From positions 67,367,837 through 67,431,836 of the forward strand of contig CATIUR010000004.1 in NCBI GenBank assembly GCA_949592205.1: a stretch of DNA of 64,000 bases, given 5' to 3'. Source of the DNA: Helichrysum umbraculigerum (lineage: Eukaryota > Streptophyta > Magnoliopsida > Asterales > Asteraceae). The notes beneath the pieces are model-generated. The model saw nothing but the letters and a program-made list of their open reading frames with translations, made no database searches and was not told the origin of the DNA. The position numbers and the translations under genes are program-made. Shown piece after piece: positions 23,281-35,568 of the stretch; position 1 is the first letter of the stretch; the number at the start of each line of letters is the position of its first letter.

Positions 23281-25284
23281 AATAATGTTTCCAAGTAATG
23301 CACATAATTCCACATAATGTAACACATTTCAAGCATATGTCCGAAAAATAAAAGTAAACAAGTTCACAGCATGAAAAATAATTGATAAAACATGTGAGCA
23401 TACTTTTCCCCCAATTTAAAAATATGTAAAGGAAAATGGGGCCACGAAAACTCACCTTAAATAGCAAAGCAAGTATCGTCTCAAAATGAACCCACCAAAT
23501 AGTACGTCAATCTACAAATAAATTCATATAGATTAATTACGTATTTATTTGCTGATACATACATATTTTAATACCATAACCCATTCTTTTTATATCAAAT
23601 ATAAATCTTAAAATTTTCTAAATGTGGTTTATTTACAGAAAAATATATCCTTAAACATTCTTTACGATCCTCAAAATGATTAGGAAATAATTTGGTCAAA
23701 CCGAACTAAGTTTACAAAAGTTTTCTCAAAATTCGTCACTCCTAACTGCAGTTTACGAAATAATTTTTTATAAAATCATACGTTGCTTTTTGGAGGCCGA
23801 AACCTCGCAATTTTAAGTAAAATTTCGAGATCTACAACTTTCATGTTTTGGCCGAAGCCTAAAAACGAATGTAAATGGGTCAAATCGGCAGTTGATTACC
23901 ACTGAAAAATTGGGACAGATTCTAAGTTCAACGATACAAAACTTTCGGTTTGCAAAATATATTATACTCGACATAACAAATAATTAAATCAAGTTAATAA
24001 CTTTATTATACCTTCTGTTGTGAGACCCAAATAACTAAGCTATATAAAAAAATCGAAAATTCTAGACATTGTTGTTAATTTTATATTAATAAATAAGATG
24101 ATACCTTATATTAACTTCTTGTTAGTAGACCCATGATCAATTTAAAGCTACATTAGTACAACTTCCATTCGTAACATTATAGAGTATAGACCAGATAATA
24201 TTACGTACATTAAAACTACATATGACCTTCGGTAAATCTCGAGATTAGTAACAATGATAACCAAATAAATTATCTTCTTAGCATAAACTTGGTGACGTTG
24301 ACGTACTAAAACTCGAGTTCTTAATCAAACATTAAGGAAGCATTCTCATAACCATATTAGAGTTATTACAATGATCAACATGGCAACGAAACATATAACA
24401 ACTTTCTACCGATCGACTGCTATGTGTATACGATTATATCATCACGTTAAAACCCAAGTATAGTGATCCATAGTATTACCTTAAATTGAGACTATGACCG
24501 CAAGCTCGATCGTTATCAATACAATGCCAATATCAAATTTGAATGACACGCGGAAACCCTACAAATCAATTGTTATGTTTAAGTGACTCTATTGACGAAT
24601 TAAAAATTTTAGTATAGCTATATCGTTACCTTGATTCGTGATCGTAAATGAGACCAAAAATCCTACGCGTAAAATCAACGCAAGACTACCGATCCTGGCT
24701 ATCTCCTTTATTCACTTCTCCTCTTAAGGTGTTATTTTAATTTTTGTTGTAGGTTAATTTGTGATAGATATTAGAACGAGAAAGGCCATCGTATATAATA
24801 GGGAATTATCGAGTTTTGTGTAAAGATATGGATCGATTACCTACGTATCCTTTCCTAAGTAGTTTACTCGTTTTTCCCTTTTTAGTTTTCCATGTTGACT
24901 TTTTCCTACTCTAAGGTTCTTGTCCTGTCATCATTTTAATTAATATACAATAATAATAATGATAATGATGATTGCCCTCTAAAATTGTAATGCATACGTA
25001 AAATAAAGTGTGTCTCTGTTGTCACTTAGAATAAACCGAAATAAAAATGAAGTTCTAATAACAATTTATTTTTTCCAATAAATTTAACATTCATAATGAT
25101 ATAAATGATATCTTGGCTTCATATAGTTCTCAATTGAATAGTCAATTCAACTTATTAGGATTTAAATTTTAACCAAATGAAAATAACAAATACTTGAGTT
25201 AGTAAGAATAACCAAATAAGTAATTTATGTTATCATACTACCATCAAAGTGATAATACGTTTACATGTATTATCATATTACAAC

Positions 25285-25315
<31 letters not shown>

Positions 25316-25339
25316 GTTATTATCATACTAACTTCACTA

Positions 25340-26170
25340 CTAGAAAAGTGGCCAACACCAACGGAATTTTTTCAACGACTAAATAATCCGTTGGTAATAT
25401 TGGGTATTACCGACGGGGTTAACAACGGAACAACACCAAAAAGACTTTAAGAATTTAACAACTGATTTCTGTTGAAGATTCCGTTGTAAATTTCAGGTTT
25501 TTGGAGGGAAATTTGGTGCCATGTGTTTGCAACGGAAATTTTGTACCTTTCCGTTGATGTTTCCGTTGGTAACATACCCTTTTATGGAGGGAATTTTAGC
25601 GCTAATATTAGCAACGAAAATTTTATAATTTTCTGTTGGTAACGGATTTTCTATTGGAAGGAATTTTTGAATCACGATTTAGCAACGGGATTTTTTTATT
25701 TTTCCGTTGATAATTTTGGCTTATCTAGATGGAAAACTTCCTTCCCAAACTACCAACTGAACATTCAATGATTTACAGTTGCTAAATTGTTATGATAAGT
25801 ACCAACGGGAAGTTTTCGTTGGTAACAAATTTTCTGTAGGAAGGAATTTTTGAATCACGATTTAGCAACGGAATTTTTTCATTTTTCCATTGAAAATTGT
25901 GGCTTATCTAGAGGGAAACCTTCCCTCCAAAACTACCAACCGAACATTTAATGATTTACAGTTGCTAAATTGTTATAATAAGTACCAACGGGAAGTTTCT
26001 ATTGGTAAATTAGAAACATGAAATTAACAACATAATATGATCTCGAGTAAATCTCTAAATTTTGTTACTAATGTTGATTATTTGGAGGGTAATTTTCCAA
26101 CTACATTACCAACAAAATTTTATTATATCCATTGAAAAATCATAAACTATTTGAAATATGAATTTTTCTC
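25340..26170. repeat. Left subterminal repeat array of the CACTA element
   Basis: Many copies of CCAACGGAA, TCCGTTGGTA and looser variants such as ACCAACGGGAAGTTT occur in both orientations and fade inward. A 180-bp stretch is also duplicated (about 25640-25800 against 25830-25990). In this family such motifs bind the TNPA-type protein. Confidence 0.85.
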
Positions 26171-26624
26171 CTATATTACCAACAGTTTGTTATTTGTGAA
26201 AAAAATAAAAAAGTTTATACACTTTATCTTTGAATTCAATTTATAATTTAAATAAAAATATAACTTTGTATGATTTACCCTTAATTTCTTAATTTTATAA
26301 ATTTTTAATTTTTTTTTTTAATTTTAACATAAACTTCATATGTAACTGAAATGTAACATTTTTATATAATTCTTTTTTTTTTAAATGAGAGTTTTTTGTT
26401 TTACTCTCAACTTTAGACAACTAAAATTAAAAATTAATAATAATAAATATATAAGTTTCAAATTGAATGTGATAATTACTAAAGATAATAGTGAAAGTCG
26501 ATACTTTGGTGAGTGTAGTTACTAGGCTCTTCAATTTGCGCGAGAATGCATAAGGTTTATGTTTTATGGACACTAACTAGAAGAATATATGTCATATGTG
26601 TTTGATAAGGATTTTACTAAAAGG

Positions 26625-26700
26625 TCTTTATTTAGCTCAATTGGGTGTATAGTGTGTATACGTAATACAATAAGCGATGGTTCGATTCTCATTGCTTTTT
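26625..26700 (+). other. tRNA-like or SINE-like fragment
   Basis: TAGCTCAATTGG (26632-26643) fits a pol III A box and GGTTCGATTCT (26679-26689) fits a B box, 47 bp apart as in tRNA genes. The acceptor and T stems do not pair well, and a T-rich run follows. Probably a tRNA-derived remnant rather than a working tRNA gene. Confidence 0.3.
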
Positions 26701-27268
26701 GTCTTTTCTTTTTTATTCACAGAGCAATATTAACCTTTGTTTTGAATAATTACTAATGGATCTATATTTTAAAATGGTTTACGTCTATTCTTTGTATAAT
26801 CTTATATAATCAAATTAGTATTTATAGGTTAATTAAAATTTAGTGATTTATTTTTAACAATTTTATTAGATATAACATAATTCAATAACTCAATTCAATA
26901 TAAGTAAATAAAAGATGAAAAATTATAAGTTTGGTGATTCATTGTAGCGTCACATTTTTAATTACAAAACAGCCCTTCTAGCTTATTAAGTTATTGTTCA
27001 CAAAAAATAATTAATGTAGTTAAATGAAAATTTCGTTTAGGCCAGCGAGTTTATTCGAGCTCGATACTAGAAGCTCGGGCTCGTTTATAAAACGAGCTCC
27101 AAACCAAGTTCAAGCTCAGGCTCAAGCTCGTTTAAGCTCAGGTCGAATTGAATTTTTAATAATTCGAACCTGGGTAGCTCGTCTCATTTACAGCCGAAGT
27201 CTTCTCATACTGATAATGATAATCAAACTTGTTTCATTCAATAATTGTTCATAAAAGATAAACAATTA

Positions 27269-27456
27269 CTCCACCACCCCCCCCCCCCCCCCCCGGTCCC
27301 ACTCAAAGTGTCCCATTTGAATGGGCACAAAATTTTAGGATTCTCCACTAACTTTGTACCCACTAAAACCTATCTTGATTGGCTGAAATAAATGAACATT
27401 TGTGATAGGACAACTTGTAAATAGAAAGGAGGACATTTGAGATGAGATGGAGGGAT
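27269..27456 (+). mobile_element. Stowaway-like MITE with an expanded C tract in its terminus
   Basis: The left end has a run of 18 C (27277-27294) followed by GGTCCCACTCAAAGTGTCCC. The right end carries the diverged complement (GGACATTTGAGATGAGATGG then AGGGATGA). The pattern is the familiar CTCCCTCCGTCCC...GGACGGAGGGAG type with a slippage-expanded left repeat. Exact ends and TA duplication are not clear. Confidence 0.5.
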
Positions 27457-28518
27457 GACTAGTTTTGAGGTTAATAAACAATAAAGACATATTAAGTCAT
27501 TATCGTTAATTTTTATCTTATTATAGATAAAGTATATGCCCGTGCTATTATATGTTAACAAATGAGAGGATGACAATGATAGCTTGAAGTGATACATAGC
27601 ATAATTGTGTAGATTTGTGAATGAAAGAGTTAGTGATATTACTAGTATTTTTTACTAATGTTGATCGACATTGGTGGCCAGCAATGGTGTATTTTACATG
27701 TGTGATTTGAGTTTAGTACTTTTTGAATTTTATATTTATTTATATTTGCAATAGTAAAATAATAAATGTGTGTATATAAATTTTGTAAGTTACCTAAATG
27801 CATTAGTCATTGCTAGTTTATTTAATGAGAGTAGAATGTCTAAATTTCTTTTATAAATTCAAATATTCTAAATTTTAATTGTAAATACAAAAATTGATGC
27901 AAAAGAAGAAAATGAATGTTATAAAGGCCGGTCTGCTAAGTGATATGTTATATATATGTTATATAAGATATAAGATATAAGATAAGAAGTATAGATTAAA
28001 GATTAGTCCGTATTAATTATAACAACCAATTATATTAACATAAATTAAAAAATATGATTTTATCAAACTTTAAACTTATCTTAAATTATATATAAGAAAC
28101 ACTTTTATGATGTCATCATTCTAATTAAATTTTAATTTGTCAATTAAGTCCTTTAATTTTAGTAAATTTTAAAATAAGATCCCTAACTTATTAAAAAAGA
28201 ATTTTTTATAATTAATTACACACATATAAAAAAAGAAATTTAATTAATTAATTAAAACATTATCCAAATCGATCTGTAATGCATCTATTTTCAATTCACC
28301 GAGTATGATTTAAACTTGAAAAGGTTTTACTAAAAAAAAAAATTTCACTTACTTGGTTTAAAAAACTTTTAATTTTTTAATCTCTACTTATATAAATCTA
28401 ATTACATAAAGTAATATTATCATGAATCCAACTAAATGTTTAATATACATATTAACTTGTATACTATCTTATTAGAAACAAGATATTAAATACGAAATTT
28501 CATATTAAAAATCAACGG

Positions 28519-28548
28519 CCCGTGTGTATACACGGGTTTAAAGTCTAG
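28519..28548 (+). mobile_element. Helitron-like 3' end inside the CACTA element
   Basis: The hairpin CCCGTGT-GTAT-ACACGGG (28519-28536) is followed by TTTAAAGT and CTAG (28545-28548), then T. This is a classic plant Helitron terminus. The matching 5' TC end was not located within the CACTA element, so only the end is called. Confidence 0.6.
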
Positions 28549-29030
28549 TATATTAAAAAAAGGAAAAGGCTCGTTCTATTTTTTCACCTAATTTTTTAAC
28601 GTAGAATTGAGAGTAATAATATTGAATGGAATAAATGTACACTAAGATAACTAGATAAGCATCAATGGTTTACCCAATTTCCTTATAGGCTTATACTAGC
28701 CACAAAAATTTTAACGCCATATTTTTTTCACCCAAAACAAACTCGCGGTGATTTCTCTTAAATCTCGCATATAATCAGTTATCTCAATTTTTTCCCCAAA
28801 TCAAAGTGTACATCATCACCCCCTCACACTAGCGCCAATCTCAGCCGAACCTTTCAAACACTAGATTTCGATCGAGGTAAACAATATTCTTATTGAGTCT
28901 TAAGTTCGTATATGTAGATATTTTTAGGGTGATTCTTTCAATATCGAACCAGGTGGGATTTTCGATATTTAAATTTTTTATCCTTTTGCTTGCTTCGATG
29001 ACATGGGTTTTGGACTTTTGGTTGTATATA

Positions 29031-29036
29031 TGTGTA

Positions 29037-29110
<74 letters not shown>
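29031..29110. repeat. TG/TA compound microsatellite
   Basis: A short TG run passes into about 30 TA dinucleotides. The frames across it are artefacts. Confidence 0.95.
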
Positions 29111-29114
<4 letters not shown>

Positions 29115-29400
29115 TATACATATATTTGATGCAGTAATGTGTAGTGCACAATAAGCTAAACACAGGATTGTAACATACTTTGTGGATTCGAATAATTTTA
29201 AGATGTATTTAGTTAATCATCCCTAATAAGGTTTGCGATTTGATTTATAATCCCAAAATTGGATTGTTGAACTACAAATGTTTGTCGTGCTTTAAAGATT
29301 TTGTTGTTCAAAATTTTATGAAGTCAATAGAAATAGTAAATTTGGGGTTTGGTGTAGCTTGTTTGACTGCACATTGGATCAGCTGTCGTATAATGATATA

Positions 29401-29597
29401 CTACCTCCGTCCCAAAATTATAGTCCATCTTTCCTTTTTGGGACGTCCCAAAATAATTGTCCACTTCCCATTTCAACCAATAAGAAGAGAGTTTAGTGGG
29501 TGCAGATTCTATTTGAGTGGTTGAAAACTGTTGTGGTCCCATTTTTATTAAACTGTGTGTTTTTTGTTGGTGGACAATAATTTTGGGACGGAGGGAG
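29401..29597. mobile_element. Stowaway (Tc1/mariner-type) MITE
   Basis: 197 bp starting CTACCTCCGTCCCAAAATTA and ending with its complement, TAATTTTGGGACGGAGGGAG. TA dinucleotides lie on both sides (29399-29400 and 29598-29599). There is no coding capacity. It is inserted within the CACTA element. Confidence 0.92.
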
Positions 29598-30049
29598 TAT
29601 TATATATGCTAACTTGATTTTTTTCTGTACTTGATGAACTATAATGTTATCTATTGGAGTTTAAGTAATTGAACTATGACTAAATATATGGATTGTGGAC
29701 CATCTGATTTGGTAGACATGGGTCGTTATGACCCAAAACCAAACTTATACCTGAAGTGATAGTGAGTTATGCTATTTAGCCTTTATTGTGTTTATAGTAT
29801 CAAATTACTATGTTTTAGTTATATGATATTTGAAAAATGTGTGTCTCCTATATTTTTGTACATTACCATTATCCTTGTCATTTTATGTTATAATTTTATT
29901 TCGTAAGGTTCTATATATTATGATACGTTATATACCGAATATGTATAGAACATTTGTACAAAAAGTTTTGGGTGATTATTCTTGTTATATCTTATTCGCC
30001 AACAATATTTAAATTGTATCTTTTTTATATATTTGATGTTTCATGTAGG

Positions 30050-31660
30050 ATTTATATCGATACAAAGAGGGTCTAAATCCAGAATGGGCAGGACACGTTT
30101 GGGAAGAAAAATTAAAGGCATTGTGTCAACAAACATGGAACTAGCTTAGAAAAAAATTCAAGTAGAACTCAAATAGTACTAACCTAGTTGATTGGAAATA
30201 GTTTCGTCCTTGCTTCGTGCACCAAGATTATTGGGAAGGGATCATTGAGTCTTGGATAGACTCAATGATTCGTTTATTAGCCACACAAGAGGATCCGTTT
30301 ATTTTGCCATACATCTTCGAACAATGGTATGTCCACTCAAACATATCTATTTGACATGTTTTAAATCCATGATGATTGGCAAGGTGTATTATTATTTATC
30401 GCACGACATTGATTAACCGTTAAAATTCTTACTTTGTGGTTTTTGCATTGGTTGCATATTATTTATGTAGTTTATGTAACACTCGAAACATTTTCAATGC
30501 TTTGTTTGAATTTTATTTGTTGTTTGGTTAATGTGATCAACCTACACATAAGTGCTCCCATTGTTATTGTGCTCACATATACATTGCTACTTAAATTTCG
30601 ACGTTATGGGTCAATGGTTGTTTTAGTTGTCAAACAGTAGTATGTTTAATTAAATTTTTTGTTAATTGTTCATTGTATATTTATCTAGGTCATACAGTAA
30701 GATCAGAGTCAATTTATGCATGATTAGTAGGTGAAAGCATGTCTGCAATGGCGATTTACGACTGCTGTCTACAGCAGATCAGCCACCTGCAGACACTGTT
30801 TCGAGGACTTAAACAATTTATTTTTGCACAATTTTTGGGGATTAGGTAGATAATATCATAGTAGACATACACAAATTTTTCTGGATTTTTCTGAAATCGA
30901 TTTATGTATTTTCTGAGTGTTTTGTATGAAAAACAGTGTTGACAGCAACAAAGTTTTCTAGCCCTGATTGTATTTGCATTGTTGAGTAGCAATAAATTAG
31001 TTTGAATTCAAAAAAGTTTGATTAGTGTGTGATGTTGATCAATACATTCATAGTTTCATTTATTTTTTAATATGCATTGAGTTTATCTTCTTATGGTTGA
31101 TTTTGATTGTACTTTAGCAGGAGAATGAATTGGGGCACACGCCCAACAAACATTTTTGCTATAATGCATATAAAGAACAAGGATAAAGGTAAGTTAAGGC
31201 GGAAAAAGTGGCTAAAAAGTATGAGGAAACAATGAAACAAAAGCTTTAATCTGATGGTGTCGAGGAGCAACCTTCAGAAATACCTTTTGATCCTAAAGTA
31301 TAGTTGGAAGTGACTAGTGTTTCAACTGTATGGCAGTGTAAATATGCAGAATTTGAAAGCTTAATTGATCAAGTTGCAACTTCGGGTCTAGTTAAAAAAC
31401 TCTTCGCCAAATTATCACTCTCATAAATATCGAAGAACAAATTGTGCAAGAAGTAACAACTAGAGTTGCTTCTCACGTTGATTCATTACGGGTCGAGATG
31501 GAAGAAAAATGCAGTGCAAAGGAAGAGAGAAATGTGTGCCGAGATGGAAGAGAAAATGAGACAAATGCTCGATAATTATCACCGAACTACAATAAGGTCT
31601 ACAAATGGCGATACTGGTTTAGATACATGCTTGCGAGACTATTGCTACTTTTTGAGTATA
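30050..31660 (+). pseudogene. Decayed Transposase_24 (TNPA-like) gene of the CACTA element
   Basis: Between 31124 and 31400 one frame reads NELGHTPNK, AEKVAKKYEETMKQKL, then PFDPKV-stop-LEVTS. This resembles the conserved part of the plant Ptta/En-Spm accessory family (Pfam Transposase_24), where a W is expected at the TAG. Several TAA stops interrupt it. An upstream stretch (about 30050-30330) with FVHQDYWEG and similar phrases may be its earlier exon. After 31430 glutamate-rich coding-like sequence continues. Not functional. Family call is from remembered motif patterns. Confidence 0.55.
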
Positions 31661-31804
31661 GGTGTTTGATGTTTCTAATTTGTTTGAACTATGATGGTTT
31701 AGTTGTAATTTTGCTTTGTTTTGTAAAAACTGGATATTCATTTTAATATGCATCTATGAGCGTTTAATTTATAATAATGTGTGTATACAAGTTTATATCA
31801 AATT

Positions 31805-31806
<2 letters not shown>

Positions 31807-31862
<56 letters not shown>
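31807..31862. repeat. TA microsatellite
   Basis: About 28 uninterrupted TA units, next to the right subterminal array of the CACTA element. Confidence 0.95.
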
Positions 31863-31865
<3 letters not shown>

Positions 31866-31959
31866 CAACAGGTTTTAAGTCGTTGGTGTATGTCAAAAAC
31901 AACAAGGGCTTTGCGTGTGAAATACCAACCAGAAGCATCTGTTGCTAATACCGTTTTCT

Positions 31960-32440
31960 AAACACCCACGGAGTTGAAACCCGTCGTTAGATCAACAAAT
32001 GTCTCGTTGGTAATTCATATATTTACCAACGGAAGTGAAGGGTTGGCCAATAACATTACCAACAGAAGGTTATATATTCACCAACGGCATATCCGTTGGT
32101 AGTTATTGATTTACCCACGGAACTTGAGTTTTCGGCAATTAAAATTACTAACGGTCAATTTTGAATCATCAATGGAAAATCCGTTGGTGGTTTACCAATT
32201 TAACAACGGAACTCAAGGTATTGGCTAATAGAATTACCAACGGATAATTTTCAATCATCCACGGTATATCCGTTGGTGGTTTGCTAACGGGCTAATGAAA
32301 TCCGTTGATAAATGCGATTAGCAACGAGCCTTTTTGCCACACCCATTCTCCGTTGCTAAACCCGTTGATGATTGAAATTACCAACGAAATTGACTTGTTC
32401 TCCAACGGAATTTTCCCGTTGGAATATGCATTTTTTCTAG
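31960..32440. repeat. Right subterminal repeat array of the CACTA element
   Basis: Repeated TACCAACGGA, TATCCGTTGGT and ACCCGTTG variants, mainly as facing pairs, fill nearly 500 bp up to the terminus. Confidence 0.88.
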
Positions 32441-32831
32441 TAGTGCTTTTAATATAATCAAGAACAAACATTGATTCGAGTTTTTGAACAATATACGAGA
32501 ACTAAATTTCTCACATAGTTTAGAATATGAAGTACTTGATTAATTCCTCAAATAATTTCACTCTAGTCAATGAAAATAGGAAATAATTATGAGAACGAAC
32601 CTATGAGTGAAGCATTTAGTGGCGGATGTCACACATACAGCTTTACTGAAGTGTCATTTAAAATTTAATTTGTTGATGGTTATCCTTAATGAAACAGTGC
32701 CAAAGTAGGAAGGATACTTTTAGCTTTCAGTGATTATCCTATTGCTTCCGCAATCATATTTTCTTTCAATATATATGTGCATTTTGTAACCTTATGTGTA
32801 TGAATATTAATGCATGGGTTCTTATGTAATA

Positions 32832-33075
32832 TGTTGGAAGTTATAATCCATTAATCTTTTGGGTTAACATAAGGGTTAATAGATGGGTCAAAATAAAGCC
32901 CGTTGAAGGTTTCATGTTTGGGCCGAAGGCCAACAAACACACCCACACAGGAAGTTATTAAGTTAAGGTCGTGATGGTTGGAATGAAACGGTACATCTGT
33001 TAGTATGTATCTGTTAGTACGTATCTGTTAGAAAGGGTATAACTACCCTATAACCGAACCATTGTATTGGTTCAA
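32832..33075 (+). mobile_element. Start of a copia-type LTR (I), cut by LTR H
   Basis: Starts TGTTGGAAGTTATAATCC and runs through CATCTGTTAGTATGTATCTG phrases typical of small copia LTRs. It stops at 33075, where gypsy-type LTR H begins with TGTAACATCC. The rest would be beyond the window, so this is inference from the start motif and composition. Confidence 0.4.
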
Positions 33076-34858
33076 TGTAACATCCTCTCTTCGGGTCTGG
33101 TAATTTCTAATTTTAAATTGATATATTTAATTGTATTAGAAATTATTTGATATTATTTGTTTGTTGCGAAACTTAGTTAAATAAGCCTTAGGACTTATTG
33201 TGCTTAGTAAATTGTTGTTTGTTGTAATTTACTATAGTTGACGGTACAATAAAATAAGTTTCTTGCAAATGATTTTTAGGTTCCAGGCAATAGATTGAAA
33301 GTGGACTAGTTTTAAGTGGATGCGGGTTGGTGTAAAATCATAGCCGACATATTATAAAACCTTCCCTTTTAGGAAAGTTCTTCACTTTTCTTTTTTAGAA
33401 ACCTAAAACCCTAAGAAATCTAAACCAAAGTTAAAAACTCAAATCAAACACTTGAAACTGAAGATTGAGCTGTGGTATTGAATCATATATAATCATCATC
33501 ATCATCTAATTGGTAAGTTATGATCATATTTAAGTTCATGATTATAATCAATCAAAGTTTTGTATGAATTGGTGTTGAATTGATGCACTAAACATGTTAT
33601 TGTATGCATATATGATGATATATGATTTGAAACATGTTGCTGGAATCGAAATAGTTGTAATTTAAGTTATGGGTTTCAATTTCTGGGCTGAGCTCTGCAC
33701 AAACTGCCCAGGTCTGACGAACACAAGGAATCCGGCGGATTCCTGTTGAATCCGGCGGATTCATCCGTTCAACGGGTTGGGAATCCGGTCAAGGGGGTTA
33801 AATCCGGCGGATTCATCTACCGGATTCGTTTTGAGAACCCTGGCCCAAAGTTGTATCTGAAATTCCTTAGAATCCGGCGGATTCTATAGGAATCTAGTGG
33901 ATTCCACCCTGATGCAGAGAATTGTAATTTTTGAATAAACTTCTTGTAATCTTTAATGTAATATGATTAATTGATAACCAGTTTGATATACTAAACTAGG
34001 ATGCATATAATGATGGTGTAATACATGTTTTGAAATGTATTAATATATGTGATATTCGAATATAAGCTATGGTTTTACGAATGTGATTACTAACTTATAT
34101 TTGATTGTTAATCCTCAGATCCTCAGAGAACTCAGCGAGATAAGGCAGCTGAGTAAGTGAACTAAAACAATCAGGTGAGTGGATTTGAAACTCATAGTTT
34201 GATTTGGTTGTGTCAGTTTGATTTCAATCGGTAATTATAGGATTACTATTGATAGAATGTTAACTTTGAAACGATATGCCATTTGATTGGTGATTTGATT
34301 AGCCTGTGAGCTTGATTGATGAATCCAGAGGTCAACTAGATTGTCAGTTGGACTTGATTGCCAATGTTGGTCAACACAAGGTTGCGTACATGTGTTGATG
34401 GAGATTAGCATTTAGTTAGCGGTTAATCACTGTTTTGGCCTACAGTTGATCTAAGTGTTCTGATGGGGCCACCCGGAACAGGGTCCTTAGGAACCACCAT
34501 TCCTCTTGACGATATTTGTTACATTATTGGTTGTGAACAAATTGCTAGCTAAATTGAATTGTAGTTGATTATTCATTCACTTAGCTTCGTGCTAATCCCT
34601 CAATTTACTTCCTGCAGGTTATGTTTAATTATGTGGGTAGCCAGGAAGGGACGTTTTGATGCTGGGAATGTTTGAAACTTGCAACTCTGATCCAGTTTGT
34701 AATAAATGATGTTTCGTATATATAATGCCCCGGTTTGTAAACAAGTTAACTATGTTTGGTTTAGTAGTTAAACATGTTGTATAAATGTTTGCGAAAATTT
34801 CAAGAAGAATTCTAATAAACTATGTATAGTAAGTATACGCTTCCGTGAAACATAATAT
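33076..34858 (+). mobile_element. Gypsy-type LTR H, cut near its end by copia element G
   Basis: Starts TGTAACATCC. A TATAAAA lies at 33353-33359, followed by a leader with CCTAAAACCCTAAG, a donor-like GTAAGT at 33513 and a second donor CAG/GTGAGT at 34172-34180. The run TACGCTTCCGTGAAA near 34837 corresponds to AAGCTTCCGCAAA at the end of A's LTR, so only about 25 bp of H's end should be missing, displaced by G. No coding region. Confidence 0.6.
33725..33905. repeat. GAATCCGGCGGATTC array in LTR H
   Basis: Four perfect or near-perfect copies of the nearly palindromic GAATCCGGCGGATTC and several partial ones (GAATCCGGT, TACCGGATTC, AATCTAGTGGATTC) lie within about 180 bp, between the two donor-like sites of H. 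Confidence 0.88.
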
Positions 34859-35568
34859 TGTTGGGTTTTCTATTCCCTAACTAGATTAATATACACAGCG
34901 GAATAACAACAAAATTAATCTAAGGCAATTAGGAAACTAAACCCTAAGGGATCTTAACTTGAATAAATAAAAACAATAAAATAAATAAGATAAATAAGAA
35001 ATTACTAACCTTTGAGAAAACAATTTCTCACGTGTAGAAAAACTGGCAGAACCTTCTTGCTTGGTGGCGAGTGCCCAAACTAGAACACCTCTAATGCTTC
35101 ACACCCACGAACAAAGAGAAATTCCCAAGTCTCCAATGGTCACGACTCTTAGTCGTAATACTCTTACAAGGAGCAGGAATAAGAAAGAGAGAAAAGGTAC
35201 AAGGAAAACCTAAGGGTTAGGCCCCTTTATATAGGGGAGGAGGAGACCTAAAGATTGGTCATCCAGCCGATGTGGGACAACCGATTTTGGCCTTCAGCCG
35301 CCGGCTAAATCATTTAGCCGCCGGCTAAACTGAAATGTTACCCAAATCAAACTCACGTCGCACCGCCTCAAACCCTAATCCTTTTAGCCGCCGGCTAAAG
35401 CATTTAGCCGCCGGTTAAACTCACTTTCCAGAATGTTCTATTAATTAATCTAATAATTAATCATTTCTAGTTTATTTCTCTTACTGTTCATTGAGGGCGA
35501 CCCAAAAAGGACTCCACTTTTAATGATGTACTTACCAATTAGTCATGATATTGGACACTATTCCAACA
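34859..35568 (-). repeat. 3' LTR of copia element G
   Basis: 710 bp. On the minus strand it starts TGTTGGAATAGTGTCC and ends GAAAACCCAACA. The purine tract CAAGTGGGAGAC lies against it at 35569-35580. Four copies of a TTTAGCCGCCGGCTAAA motif lie at 35294-35417. The left flank AATAT (34854-34858) would be the target duplication; its partner is outside the window. Confidence 0.8.

Larger units (their letters stand above)
25335..32445 (+). mobile_element. CACTA (En/Spm) DNA transposon, 7.1 kb, non-autonomous
   Basis: The ends are CACTACTAGAAAA (25335) and its inverted copy TTTTCTAGTAGTG (to 32445), flanked by the exact 3-bp duplication CTT (25332-25334 and 32446-32448). Both ends carry dense subterminal repeats on CCAACGGA/TCCGTTGG. 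Inside are a decayed transposase-accessory gene on the plus strand, two MITEs, a Helitron-like 3' end and long TA runs. No TNP2-type transposase frame was found, so it would need one supplied elsewhere. Confidence 0.94.
22629..32633 (-). mobile_element. Solo LTR K (gypsy-type), split by a CACTA element
   Basis: Read on the minus strand it starts at 32633 with TGTGACATCCGCC and ends at 22629 with GGGGTATGACA. The exact duplication CATAC flanks it at 22624-22628 and 32634-32638. Removing the CACTA element (25335-32445) and one CTT leaves about 2.9 kb with no interior, hence a solo LTR. On the minus strand it shows TTATATACG (near 24798), exon-like GC-richer sequence with AAG/GTAACG (24630) and AAG/GTGAGT (23455). 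It also has the CCCCATTTTC phrase shared with LTR A. Confidence 0.8.

Noticed and set aside
26625..26700. A working tRNA gene
   Set aside because: The A and B boxes fit but the acceptor and T stems do not pair, so only a tRNA-derived remnant is supported.
28841..29163. Several overlapping frames across the TG/TA run encoding Ile-Tyr repeats
   Set aside because: They are translations of a dinucleotide microsatellite in several phases and show no protein signature.
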